DNA of 64,000 bases, from assembly GCF_028553885.1 (NCBI RefSeq), contig NZ_CP067169.1, positions 1,879,501-1,943,500 of the forward strand, written 5' to 3'. Origin of the DNA: Paracoccus aestuarii (lineage in GTDB: Bacteria; Pseudomonadota; Alphaproteobacteria; Rhodobacterales; Rhodobacteraceae). The number at the start of each line of letters is the position of its first letter. The stretch's first letter is position 1. The notes below the pieces were generated by a model, which saw only the letters and a program-made list of their open reading frames with translations, did no database searches and was not told the DNA's origin. Shown in pieces: positions 17,528 through 25,506 of the stretch. The translations under genes were made by a program, and so were the position numbers.

Positions 17528-19312
17528 TTAGGGGGTCAGCGGCCAGATGATCGGGATCAGCAGCGAGGCGACCACCGCCATGATCAGGTTCAGCGGCAGG
17601 CCCACGCGAATGAAGTCCACGAAGCGATAGCCGCCGGGCCCATAGACCAGGGTGTTGGTCTGATAGCCGATGGGCGTGGCGAAGCTGGCGCTGGCCCCCA
17701 TCATCACCGCGACCACCAAGGGCCGCGGATCCACCCCGAGCGTCAGGCCCAGGCTGATCGCCACCGGCGTCACGATCACGGCGACCGCGTTGTTGGTCAC
17801 CGTCTCGGTCAGGATCGTGGCCAGCAGATAGACCGACAGGACCAAGGCCCAATGCGGCAGCGACACCAGCCAAGGCGCGACCTGGTTCACGATCAGCTGC
17901 ACCGCGCCGCTGCTCTCCAGCCCCGCCCCCACGGCCAGCATGGCAAAGATCAGCGCCATCAGGCGGCCATCCACAAACGACAGCGCCTCATCCGCGTCGA
18001 TGCAGCGCGTGCCCAGCACCACCGCCACGCCGATGAAGGCCAGCAGCAGGATCGGCGCGACCTCCAGCGCCGACAGGACCACGACGCCCACCAGCACCGC
18101 GACCACGATGGGCGCATGGCGGCGGCGATAGGCCCGGTCCGATGGGGCGTTGACCTCGACCATGTCCATGTCGGCGGCGAGGCGCTGGATGTCGGCGGGC
18201 GCGCCCTCCAGCAGCAGCGTGTCGCCCACGCGCACCACCAGGTCGTCCAGCTGGCGGCCGATATTCTGGTTCTTGCGATGCGCGGCCAGCACATAGACGC
18301 CATAGCGGCGGCGCAGGCGCATCGACCCCAGGCTGCGCCCGACCATGTGGCAGCCGGGGGTGATCAGAACTTCGACCGTCGATGTTTCGACCGAGGACAG
18401 CTTGTCCACCATCCGCAGGTCCTTGTGGGTCTGCAGTCCCAGCACCTCGGACATGGGGGTGCGCAGCACGACGCGGTCGCCCGCCTCCAGCCGCACGGCG
18501 GGCAGGTCGCGGCGCAGCGAGGCGTCGCCCCGCAGCACGTCGATCACCCGCGCGCTGTCGCGGGCGAAGATGTCGACATCGTCCAGCCCCCGGCCGATCA
18601 GCGAGGATCCCTCGGGGATGGCGACCTCGGTGAAGAACTTCATCTTGCTGCGCCCGCCCAGCAGCTGGGACATGGAATCGCGGTCGGGCAGCAGCCGCGG
18701 CGCGACGATCGACAGATAGAGCACACCCACGAACGCCATGGGCAGGCCGACCCAGGTGATCTCGAAGATGGTGAAATGCTGCATCCCCTGCGCGCGGGCC
18801 ACCCCGTCCACCAGCAGGTTGGTCGATGTGCCGATCAGCGTCATCGTGCCGCCCAGGATCGACAGGTAGGACAGCGGGATCAGCAGCTTGGATGGGGATT
18901 TGCCCATCTCCTTGGCCAGCTGCATGAAGATCGGCATCATCACCACGACCAGGGGCGTGTTGTTGACGAAGGCCGACATGGTGCAGACCACGACCGAGAC
19001 CAGCGCCAGCGTCATCACCGGATGCGCCCCGGCATGGGCCGCGGCGTGCTGGCCGATCCAGTCCAGCGCCCCCGTCCTGACCAGCCCGCCCACGATGATG
19101 AACATGAAGGCGATGGTCCAGGGCGCCGAATTCGACAGCACCCCGCCGATCTGGCCGGGATCCAGGATGCCCAGGGACAGCAGCGCCACGGCGCCGATGA
19201 TCGCCGTCACCTCGGGCGGATAGGTTTCGCGGATAAAGAGCGTCAGCATCGCGATGATGATGACGATGGTGACCAGCGCGCTGGTCGTCCCGGTCAGTGC
19301 AAATCCGAACAT
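17528..19312 (-). CDS. SLC13 family permease with two TrkA-C domains
   Basis: This intact 594-residue protein has N-terminal membrane helices (residues about 1-195). Two RCK-C/TrkA-C domains follow (about 200-375, with GRSLGSMRLRRRYGVYVLAAHR), then a second helical block. Motifs NNTPLVVVMMPIF and LIGTSTNLLVDG, and TNNAVAVIVTPVA with TPIGYQTNTLVYGPGGY in the second half, are those of the citrate/sulfate transporter type. It is a homologue with the same architecture as the broken permease at 15,302, so it may mask the loss of that gene. The transported anion is unknown. Confidence 0.92.
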   Translation of the reverse strand: MFGFALTGTTSALVTIVIIIAMLTLFIRETYPPEVTAIIGAVALLSLGILDPGQIGGVLSNSAPWTIAFMFIIVGGLVRTGALDWIGQHAAAHAGAHPVMTLALVSVVVCTMSAFVNNTPLVVVMMPIFMQLAKEMGKSPSKLLIPLSYLSILGGTMTLIGTSTNLLVDGVARAQGMQHFTIFEITWVGLPMAFVGVLYLSIVAPRLLPDRDSMSQLLGGRSKMKFFTEVAIPEGSSLIGRGLDDVDIFARDSARVIDVLRGDASLRRDLPAVRLEAGDRVVLRTPMSEVLGLQTHKDLRMVDKLSSVETSTVEVLITPGCHMVGRSLGSMRLRRRYGVYVLAAHRKNQNIGRQLDDLVVRVGDTLLLEGAPADIQRLAADMDMVEVNAPSDRAYRRRHAPIVVAVLVGVVVLSALEVAPILLLAFIGVAVVLGTRCIDADEALSFVDGRLMALIFAMLAVGAGLESSGAVQLIVNQVAPWLVSLPHWALVLSVYLLATILTETVTNNAVAVIVTPVAISLGLTLGVDPRPLVVAVMMGASASFATPIGYQTNTLVYGPGGYRFVDFIRVGLPLNLIMAVVASLLIPIIWPLTP

Positions 19313-19406
19313 TCACTACTCGATCTTGGGCGGCGGGGCCGCGCCGCCGGATGATGCGTCGGAAAGCGCGGGCCGTGCAAGCACTCTTCGCGGGTGCAGA
19401 AAACGC

Positions 19407-20222
19407 CTATTCGGGATGGGTCTGGGCCAGGCGGCCGCCATCGCGCACGGGCTGGACGCTGCGGGCCAGGCCGGTGCGGTCATCCGTCTCGACCAGGACG
19501 CCGGACAGGGTCGCCTCGCCCTCGGCCGGGGTGAAGCGGTCGCGGGTCATGCCGGTGATGAAGCGGCGCAGCGGCTCGGCCTTGTCCATGCCGATGACGC
19601 TGTCGTAATCGCCGCACATGCCCGCATCCGACAGATAGGCCGTGCCGCGCGGCAGGACCTGGGCATCGGCGGTGGGCACATGGGTATGGGTGCCCACGAC
19701 CAGGCTGGCGCGGCCGTCGCAGAAATGGCCGACGGCCATCTTTTCGCTGGTGGCCTCGGCATGGATGTCGACCAGCACGGCCTGGACCATGCCGCCGGGC
19801 GGATGCGCCCGCAGCACCCCGTCCAGCGCCGAGAACGGATCGTCATAGGGGCGCGACATGAAGACCTGGCCCAGGGCCTGCACGATCAGCGCCTTGCGCC
19901 CGCGGGCATCTTTGACGATCGTGTGGCCGCGGCCCGGCGCCTCGCGCGCGAAGTTCAGCGGGCGGACGATGCGCGGCTCGCGGTCGATGAAGGCCATCAT
20001 GTCCTTCTGATCGAAGGCATGATCGCCCAAGGTCAGCGCATCCGCGCCGCTGTCCAGCAGCAGCTGGGCATGGCCCGCCGTGGCCCCCCGCCCGCCACTG
20101 GCGTTTTCCGCATTCACCACCACCAGGTCGGCCTTCAGCCGCGCGCGCAGACCGGCCAGACGGTCGGTGATCGCACGACGGCCGGACCGGCCCATTACAT
20201 CGCCAAGAAACAGGATCTTCAT
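19407..20222 (-). CDS. TIGR00282 / YmdB-like metallophosphoesterase
   Basis: The 271-residue protein begins MKILFLGDVMGRSGRRAI and keeps VVNAENASGGRG, TLGDHAFDQKDMMAFID and GTHTHVPTADAQVLPRGTAYLSDAGMCG, the metal-ligand motifs of the YmdB family. Characterised members hydrolyse 2',3'-cyclic nucleotides and influence RNA turnover. It lies on the same strand as, and upstream of, the SLC13 permease with a 94-base gap. Confidence 0.93.
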   Translation of the reverse strand: MKILFLGDVMGRSGRRAITDRLAGLRARLKADLVVVNAENASGGRGATAGHAQLLLDSGADALTLGDHAFDQKDMMAFIDREPRIVRPLNFAREAPGRGHTIVKDARGRKALIVQALGQVFMSRPYDDPFSALDGVLRAHPPGGMVQAVLVDIHAEATSEKMAVGHFCDGRASLVVGTHTHVPTADAQVLPRGTAYLSDAGMCGDYDSVIGMDKAEPLRRFITGMTRDRFTPAEGEATLSGVLVETDDRTGLARSVQPVRDGGRLAQTHPE

Positions 20223-20274
20223 CCCGCCCTGCTATGCCAAAGCGGCGGTGGCCTCAAGCGCGAAGGCGGCAAAC

Positions 20275-20299
20275 AAAAAGGGCCGCCCGAAGGCAGCCC
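20275..20299 (-). terminator. Intrinsic terminator of the cold-shock gene
   Basis: Read on the minus strand, GGGCTGCC-TTCG-GGCGGCCC forms an eight-pair stem (one G-U) closed by a UUCG tetraloop and followed by TTTTTG. It lies 25 bases past the stop of the cold-shock gene. This is the clearest rho-independent terminator in the window. Confidence 0.85.
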
Positions 20300-20323
20300 C
20301 AGATCGTCGCGGTGACGATGGAA

Positions 20324-20530
20324 TCAGACGAACTGGACGTTCGTTGCCGATTCACGACCATCGCGGCCGCGCTCCAGCTCATAGGTCACCTTCTGGCCAT
20401 CGGCCGGGGCCGACAGGCCCGCGCGCTCGAGAGCCGAGATGTGCAGGAACACGTCCTGACGGCCGCCTTCCGGTTGAATGAAGCCGAAGCCTTTGGTGCT
20501 GTTGAACCATTTCACGGTGCCGTTGGCCAT
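20324..20530 (-). CDS. CspA family cold-shock protein
   Basis: The ATG at 20530 follows AGGAG and gives 68 residues, the standard size. RNP1 (KGFGFIQPE) and RNP2 (DVFLHISA) nucleic-acid binding motifs are intact. It binds single-stranded RNA or DNA as an RNA chaperone. About 150 bases of relatively A+T-rich upstream sequence could hold a long 5' leader, as is usual for such genes. It ends in a strong terminator. Confidence 0.96.
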   Translation of the reverse strand: MANGTVKWFNSTKGFGFIQPEGGRQDVFLHISALERAGLSAPADGQKVTYELERGRDGRESATNVQFV

Positions 20531-20682
20531 CGTGAGATCTCCTGTCTTGGTTGCCACCCGCAGAGTGCAGTGGCCCGGCGCAGTCAGATTAACAAAGCAG
20601 ACTGATAGCGAGACGCAGACAGGATGCAGAGAATTTAACGTAGCCCGCAGAACCTAGGCCATTCCCCGCCCCATTGCAAGGG

Positions 20683-20710
20683 GCGCCGCCGGAAATCTGC
20701 CCGGCGGCGC
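20683..20710 (-). terminator. Hairpin after the TRAP permease gene
   Basis: A perfect ten-pair stem (GCGCCGCCGG / CCGGCGGCGC, loop of eight) begins eight bases past the stop of the TRAP permease gene. No thymine tract follows on the minus strand, but the stem is strong and well placed to end the TRAP transcript. Confidence 0.6.
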
Positions 20711-20717
20711 GGTTCGT

Positions 20718-22889
20718 TCAGTCGGCGCGGCCCTGCGCCAGGGTCTGGGGCGTGACGACCTTGCGCTGCCACAGGAACAGCGCGACCGCGACGCCGACGC
20801 CGATCAGGTCCGACATCCAGCCGACGGCGATCATCGACAGGGCCGCCGCGATCAGCGCCACCCGCATCCAGGCCGCCGCATGGCCGAAGTAATAGCCGAT
20901 CACCCCCGCCGACAGCAGGAACATTCCCAAGAGCGCGGTGGCGGTGGCGTGGATGATGTCCAGCGTCTCGCCCTGCATCAGCAATTCATGCGAGCCGAAG
21001 AACATGAATGGCACGATGAAGGCGGCAAGGCCTAGCTTGAAGGCCTCGACGCTGGTCTTCATCGGGTCCGACCCCGACAGGGCCGCCCCCGCATAGGCGG
21101 CCAGTGCCACGGGCGGGGTGATGGCCGACATCACCGCATAGTAGAAGACGAAGAAATGCGCGACCAGGACCGGCACGCCCAGGCTGATCAGCCCCGGCGC
21201 GACCACCGCCGCCGCCACCGCATAGGCGGCCGTGGTGGGCATCCCCATGCCGAGGATGATCGAGATGCACATCGCGAAGAACATCGCCAGATACTGGTTC
21301 TGATCCGCGATGGTCAGCAGCAGCGCCGAAAACCGCGCCCCCACCCCGGTCAGGGCGATGACGCCCACGATGACGCCCGCCGCCGCGCAGACCGCGACCA
21401 GCTGGATCGACATCTTGGCCCCCAGCTCCAGCGCGTGAAAGATCTGGCGCGGGCCCATGCGATGCGGCGTCAGCCAGCTGACCATCGCCGCCGCCGCCAT
21501 CCCCATCGCGCCCGCCCGGATCACCGAATAGCCCGCGAACAGCGTGTAGATCAGGATGATGATCGGCAGGAACAGATAGATCTGGCGCACCAGCACCGAA
21601 AAGCGCGGCAGCTCGGACCGGGGCAGGCCCTTCATGTTCAGCTTCAGCGCCTGCAGGTCCACCATGAAATAGACCGACACGAAATAGAGCAGCGCCGGGA
21701 TGATCGCGGCGATGACGATTTCCGTATAGGGGATGCCCGTCACCTCGGCCATGATGAAGGCCCCTGCCCCCATGATCGGCGGCAGGATCTGCCCGCCCGA
21801 GGATGCGGTCGCCTCGATCGCGGCCGATGTCTTGGGCGCATAGCCCACGCGCTTCATCAGCGGGATGGTCAGCGACCCGGTGGACACCACGTTGCCCGCC
21901 GAGGTGCCGTTGATCATGCCCATCAGGCCGGATGCGAAGACCGCCACCTTGGCCGGCCCGCCCCGCGCCTGGCCCGCGCAGGCAAAGGCGAAGTTCACGA
22001 AGTAATCGCCCACCTTCGAGGCCTGCAGGAAGGCCGCGAAGACGATGAACAGGATGATGTAGGTCGAGCTGACCGCGATCGGATCGCCCAGCACGCCCTG
22101 ATCGGTGAAGATATAGGTGAAGAACCGCGTCGCCGTATAACCGCGATGGTTCAGGAAGCCCGGCAGCCACGGCCCCAGAAAGCTGTAGGCGATGAAGACG
22201 CCGACGATGATGACCAGCGCAAGCCCCGTCAGTCGGCGCGCCAGCTCCAGGATCAGCAGGACGCCCGTCAGCGCGGCCCAGAGGTCCCCCGGCTGCGCCA
22301 TGCCCGTGCCCGCCCGCATCCGCAGCGCGCCCACGACGAACAGGATGTAGCCCAGCACCGCGATCGAGGCAAAGCACAGCAGCACATCGCCCAGATAGAT
22401 GCGCGAGCGGTCGCGCGAGGAATAGCGCCAGGCCGCGACGATCGCCGCCGTGGTGCCGATCACCAAGGGCAGGCCATAGGTGCGGAACCCGAAGGCCGGG
22501 GGTGTGGCGACACCCGCCAGCCACCACATGCCCCAGGCATAGGCGATGATCAGGAATCCATAGCCGATGCCCAAGGCCGCGATGCCCAGCAGCGCCGTCT
22601 CGACCGGGCCTCGCCGGGTGGCGGGACCGGCATCGGGCGTCTGGCTCAGCGCGGAATAGGTCAGGAAGCCGATGACCAACCCGCCGCAGACATGGATCAT
22701 GCGGTAGGTCCAGGTCTCCAGCGGATAGAGCACCATGACTACGAGGTGAAAGATCGTATAGGCCGCGCAGAGGATGGCGATGGCCATCCCGACGCGGGCG
22801 CGGGGATCGCGCTGGTTGGCGGCCATCGGCTCTTCATCGACGCCTTGCGCGATGACGGGTCCGGCCGCGGATGCGGAAGCTGCAGACAT
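20718..22889 (-). CDS. TRAP transporter fused permease (4TM/12TM)
   Basis: The 723-residue protein fuses the small and large TRAP membrane subunits. The DctM-like part shows GLMGMINGTSAGNVVSTGS, SSGGQILPPIMGAGAFIMAE and MGMPTTAAYAVAAAVVAP. Fused permeases of this kind pair with TAXI-type binding proteins, and one lies directly upstream. GGAG precedes the start. It imports an organic acid-type solute using a sodium gradient. The substrate is not predictable, although glutamate or C4-dicarboxylates are known for relatives. Confidence 0.95.
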   Translation of the reverse strand: MSAASASAAGPVIAQGVDEEPMAANQRDPRARVGMAIAILCAAYTIFHLVVMVLYPLETWTYRMIHVCGGLVIGFLTYSALSQTPDAGPATRRGPVETALLGIAALGIGYGFLIIAYAWGMWWLAGVATPPAFGFRTYGLPLVIGTTAAIVAAWRYSSRDRSRIYLGDVLLCFASIAVLGYILFVVGALRMRAGTGMAQPGDLWAALTGVLLILELARRLTGLALVIIVGVFIAYSFLGPWLPGFLNHRGYTATRFFTYIFTDQGVLGDPIAVSSTYIILFIVFAAFLQASKVGDYFVNFAFACAGQARGGPAKVAVFASGLMGMINGTSAGNVVSTGSLTIPLMKRVGYAPKTSAAIEATASSGGQILPPIMGAGAFIMAEVTGIPYTEIVIAAIIPALLYFVSVYFMVDLQALKLNMKGLPRSELPRFSVLVRQIYLFLPIIILIYTLFAGYSVIRAGAMGMAAAAMVSWLTPHRMGPRQIFHALELGAKMSIQLVAVCAAAGVIVGVIALTGVGARFSALLLTIADQNQYLAMFFAMCISIILGMGMPTTAAYAVAAAVVAPGLISLGVPVLVAHFFVFYYAVMSAITPPVALAAYAGAALSGSDPMKTSVEAFKLGLAAFIVPFMFFGSHELLMQGETLDIIHATATALLGMFLLSAGVIGYYFGHAAAWMRVALIAAALSMIAVGWMSDLIGVGVAVALFLWQRKVVTPQTLAQGRAD

Positions 22890-22953
22890 GGGTCATCTCC
22901 GTCGGCAGGGACCGCGCGTCATCCGGCGGCCGGACCGATCTGAATGGGGGAAA

Positions 22954-22988
22954 CGGGAAAAGGGCGGGGGCCGGTGGCGGCCCCCGCC
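22954..22988 (-). terminator. Intercistronic hairpin between TAXI binding protein and TRAP permease
   Basis: GGCGGGGGCC and GGCCCCCGCC form a ten-pair stem with a six-base loop, starting six bases past the stop of the binding-protein gene. CCTTTTCCC follows on the minus strand. Its place suggests partial termination or 3'-end protection, giving more binding protein than permease, a common arrangement in binding-protein transporters. Confidence 0.6.
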
Positions 22989-22993
22989 GGATA

Positions 22994-23962
22994 TCAGCGC
23001 AGTTCGGCCGGGATCTCGACGCCGATCTCGTCGAAATAGCGGACGGCGCCCGGGTGATAGGGCAGGAAGGCGTTCTGATCGACGTTCTCGGGCAGGGTCT
23101 CGGCCGCGGTGGCGTGGATCTGCATCATGCCTTCGTTGTTTTCCATCACCAGCTTGGTGATCTCGTAGGCCAGGCTTTCGGGCATCTCCTCATGGGCGAC
23201 GGCAAAGTTCCACATGGCGACGGTGCCGTGGCCCTCGGGGAAGCCCTGATAGAGACCGCCCGGCACGTCGAAGGCCGAAACCTCGGGCAGCGCCTCCAGG
23301 ATCTGTTCGCGCTGTTCCTCGGTGAAGCCGAAGATGTTGACGGGGTTTTCCGCCGCGATCTGGGCGAAGGCGCTGATCGGCACGCCCGCGGCAAAGGCGA
23401 AGGCGTCGATCAGCCCGTCCTTGACCTGGCTGGTCGCGTCATTGGCGCCCGAATAGCTGATATTGGCCTCGACCCCCAGCACCTCGAAGAAGCGCGGCCA
23501 ATAGGTCGCGGCCGTCCCGCCCGCAGGTCCGACCGAGACGCGCTTGCCGGCCATGTCCATCACGTCGGCGATGCCCGAGGATTGCAGCGCCACCGCCTCG
23601 AACGGGGTCTGGTACATCGGGAAGAGCGCGCGCAGCGAGGCATGTTCCACCCCCGGCGCCAGTTCGCTGTTGCCGGTCCAGGCCTCGTAGGCGGGGCCCA
23701 TGGTGACCAGGCCGATCTGGTGATCGCCCGTCTCGACCAGGGTGGCGTTCTGAACCGGGCCGCCGGTCACCTCGGCGGAGGCGTTCAGGCCCAGGTTCTG
23801 GGTGATCATCCCGGCCAGGCCCGTGCCATAGATGAAATAGGTGCCGCCTTGGCTGGCCGTGCCGATGGTCACGCTGGACGGCCAGTCGCCGCGATCGTCC
23901 TGGGCAAAGGCCGGCGACAGGCTGAGAAGGGCCGCAGCGGCGGCCGAGGTCAGGAAACGCAT
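22994..23962 (-). CDS. TAXI family TRAP transporter solute-binding protein
   Basis: Starting at the ATG preceded by GGGAGGA gives 322 residues with a classical signal peptide (MRFLTSAAAAALLSLSPAFAQ). The mature N-terminus SVTIGTASQGGTYFIYGTGLAG and the KRVSVGPAGGTA motif identify the TAXI (TRAP-associated extracytoplasmic immunogenic) family. It captures the substrate in the periplasm and delivers it to the fused permease encoded downstream. The two-component genes upstream are on the same strand and probably control it. Confidence 0.95.
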   Translation of the reverse strand: MRFLTSAAAAALLSLSPAFAQDDRGDWPSSVTIGTASQGGTYFIYGTGLAGMITQNLGLNASAEVTGGPVQNATLVETGDHQIGLVTMGPAYEAWTGNSELAPGVEHASLRALFPMYQTPFEAVALQSSGIADVMDMAGKRVSVGPAGGTAATYWPRFFEVLGVEANISYSGANDATSQVKDGLIDAFAFAAGVPISAFAQIAAENPVNIFGFTEEQREQILEALPEVSAFDVPGGLYQGFPEGHGTVAMWNFAVAHEEMPESLAYEITKLVMENNEGMMQIHATAAETLPENVDQNAFLPYHPGAVRYFDEIGVEIPAELR

Positions 23963-24150
23963 GAAATCCTCCCAGATTTTCTTGCGGCCGCACCCTCGCG
24001 CGGCCATGTGAAAGCCCGCACAGCTAAGCCGCGCCATGCCCCGCGCGCAATGCCGCCATGCGCCCGGCGGGCAGGAAAATCACTCAGCTTGGTGCGCGAT
24101 GGGTGGATTCGGTAACATCGGCGTCACCCGGGCGGGTGGAAATCCGCCCA

Positions 24151-25506
24151 TCATCCCTCGGGCTCGTCGCCGGCATCGGCGTAATGGGTCTTGTCGATGC
24201 GGTATTTCTGCATCTTTTCGTAAAGCGACTTGCGCGACAGGCCGAGCGATTCATAGACCGGCTTCAGCCGCCCGCCATGGGCGGCCAAGGTGGACACGAT
24301 CACATCGCGTTCGAACCCCGCCACGCGGGCGGCCAGGCGCATCTGGTCGGGGCTGCGATCCTCGGCCGGTTGCAGCGCGATGCCCAAGGCGTGCCGGTCG
24401 GCGGCGTTGCGCAGCTCGCGCACATTGCCGGGCCAGGGGCGTTCGGCGATCTCGGCCAGCAGCTGCGGGGGAACGGCCACGGGCGGGCGGCGATGGCGGG
24501 CGGCGGCCTCCTGGACCAGCTTGATGAACAGCAGCTGGATATCCTCGCGCCGCGCCGACAGCGGCGGCACGTTCAGCGTCACCACGTTCAGCCGATAGAG
24601 CAGGTCGGCCCGGAACCGCCCCGCGGCGACCTCGTCCTCCAAGGGCCTGCGCGAGGTGGCGATGAAGCGCAGGTCCAGCACCCGATCCTCGTTCGATCCC
24701 AAGGGGGTGATGACCCGGTCCTGCACCACCCGCAGCAGCTTTCCCTGCACGTCCAGAGGCATCGAGCCGATCTCGTCCAGCAGGATCGTGCCGCCGCGGG
24801 CATGTTCGAACTTGCCGTAGCGCGGGCGCAGCGCGCCGGGAAAGGCCCCGGCCTCATGGCCGAACAGTTCGGATTCGATCAGCGCGGCGGGCAGGGCCGC
24901 GCAGTCGATGGCGATGAAGGGGCGGCCCGCGCGGGGCGACAGGTCGTGCAGCGCGCGGGCCGCGACCTCCTTGCCGACGCCGGTCTCGCCCACGATCAGC
25001 ACATCGGCCTCGGTCGGGCCGATGGTGCGCAGGCGGCGGCGCAGGTCGATCATCGCGGCGGATCGGCCGACCAGCCGCGTCTCCAGGTCGTCGGCCTGAC
25101 CGGCGGCGGCGCGCAGGATGCGGTTCTCGATTACCACGCGTCGATATTCCATGGCGCGGGCGGCGATTTCCGCCAGCTGCTGGCCGTCGAAGGGCTTTTC
25201 GACAAAATCATAGGCGCCCTCGCGCATGGCGCGCACGGCCAGCTGGATGTCGCCATGGCCGGTGACCAGGATGACCGGGATCTCGGCGTCGATCTCGCGG
25301 ATGCGGTTCATCAGGGTCAGCCCGTCCATGCCGGGCATGCGGATATCGGTGATGACGATGCCGCGAAAGCCGAAGCCCACATGATCCAGCGCGGCCTGGG
25401 CGTCGGCGGCCTCCTCGACGGCGAAGCCCTCCAGGTCCAGGGCCTGGGCGGTCGACAGGCGCATGTCGGCCTCGTCATCGACCAGGATGATGCGCCCCGC
25501 CGTCAC
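24151..25506 (-). CDS. DctD-like NtrC-family response regulator with GAFPGA motif
   Basis: The 451-residue protein has a receiver domain (residues 1-120, phospho-acceptor Asp54 in VITDIRMPGMDG) and an AAA+ domain with Walker A GETGVGKE (173-180) and Walker B ILLDEIG (241-247). A Fis-type helix-turn-helix lies near 405-440. The loop that contacts sigma-54 reads GAFPGA (220-225) instead of GAFTGA. Its start overlaps the kinase stop by four bases. It probably controls the adjacent TAXI-TRAP genes, but the changed loop makes sigma-54 dependence doubtful. Confidence 0.93.
   Translation of the reverse strand: MTAGRIILVDDEADMRLSTAQALDLEGFAVEEAADAQAALDHVGFGFRGIVITDIRMPGMDGLTLMNRIREIDAEIPVILVTGHGDIQLAVRAMREGAYDFVEKPFDGQQLAEIAARAMEYRRVVIENRILRAAAGQADDLETRLVGRSAAMIDLRRRLRTIGPTEADVLIVGETGVGKEVAARALHDLSPRAGRPFIAIDCAALPAALIESELFGHEAGAFPGALRPRYGKFEHARGGTILLDEIGSMPLDVQGKLLRVVQDRVITPLGSNEDRVLDLRFIATSRRPLEDEVAAGRFRADLLYRLNVVTLNVPPLSARREDIQLLFIKLVQEAAARHRRPPVAVPPQLLAEIAERPWPGNVRELRNAADRHALGIALQPAEDRSPDQMRLAARVAGFERDVIVSTLAAHGGRLKPVYESLGLSRKSLYEKMQKYRIDKTHYADAGDEPEG

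Noticed and set aside
23963-24150. Search for a sigma-54 -24/-12 promoter upstream of the TAXI binding-protein gene.
   Set aside because: TGGCGCGGCTTAGC looked close, but the GG to GC spacing is one base short and the -12 part is poor. No other candidate met the GG-N10-GC rule in a good context.
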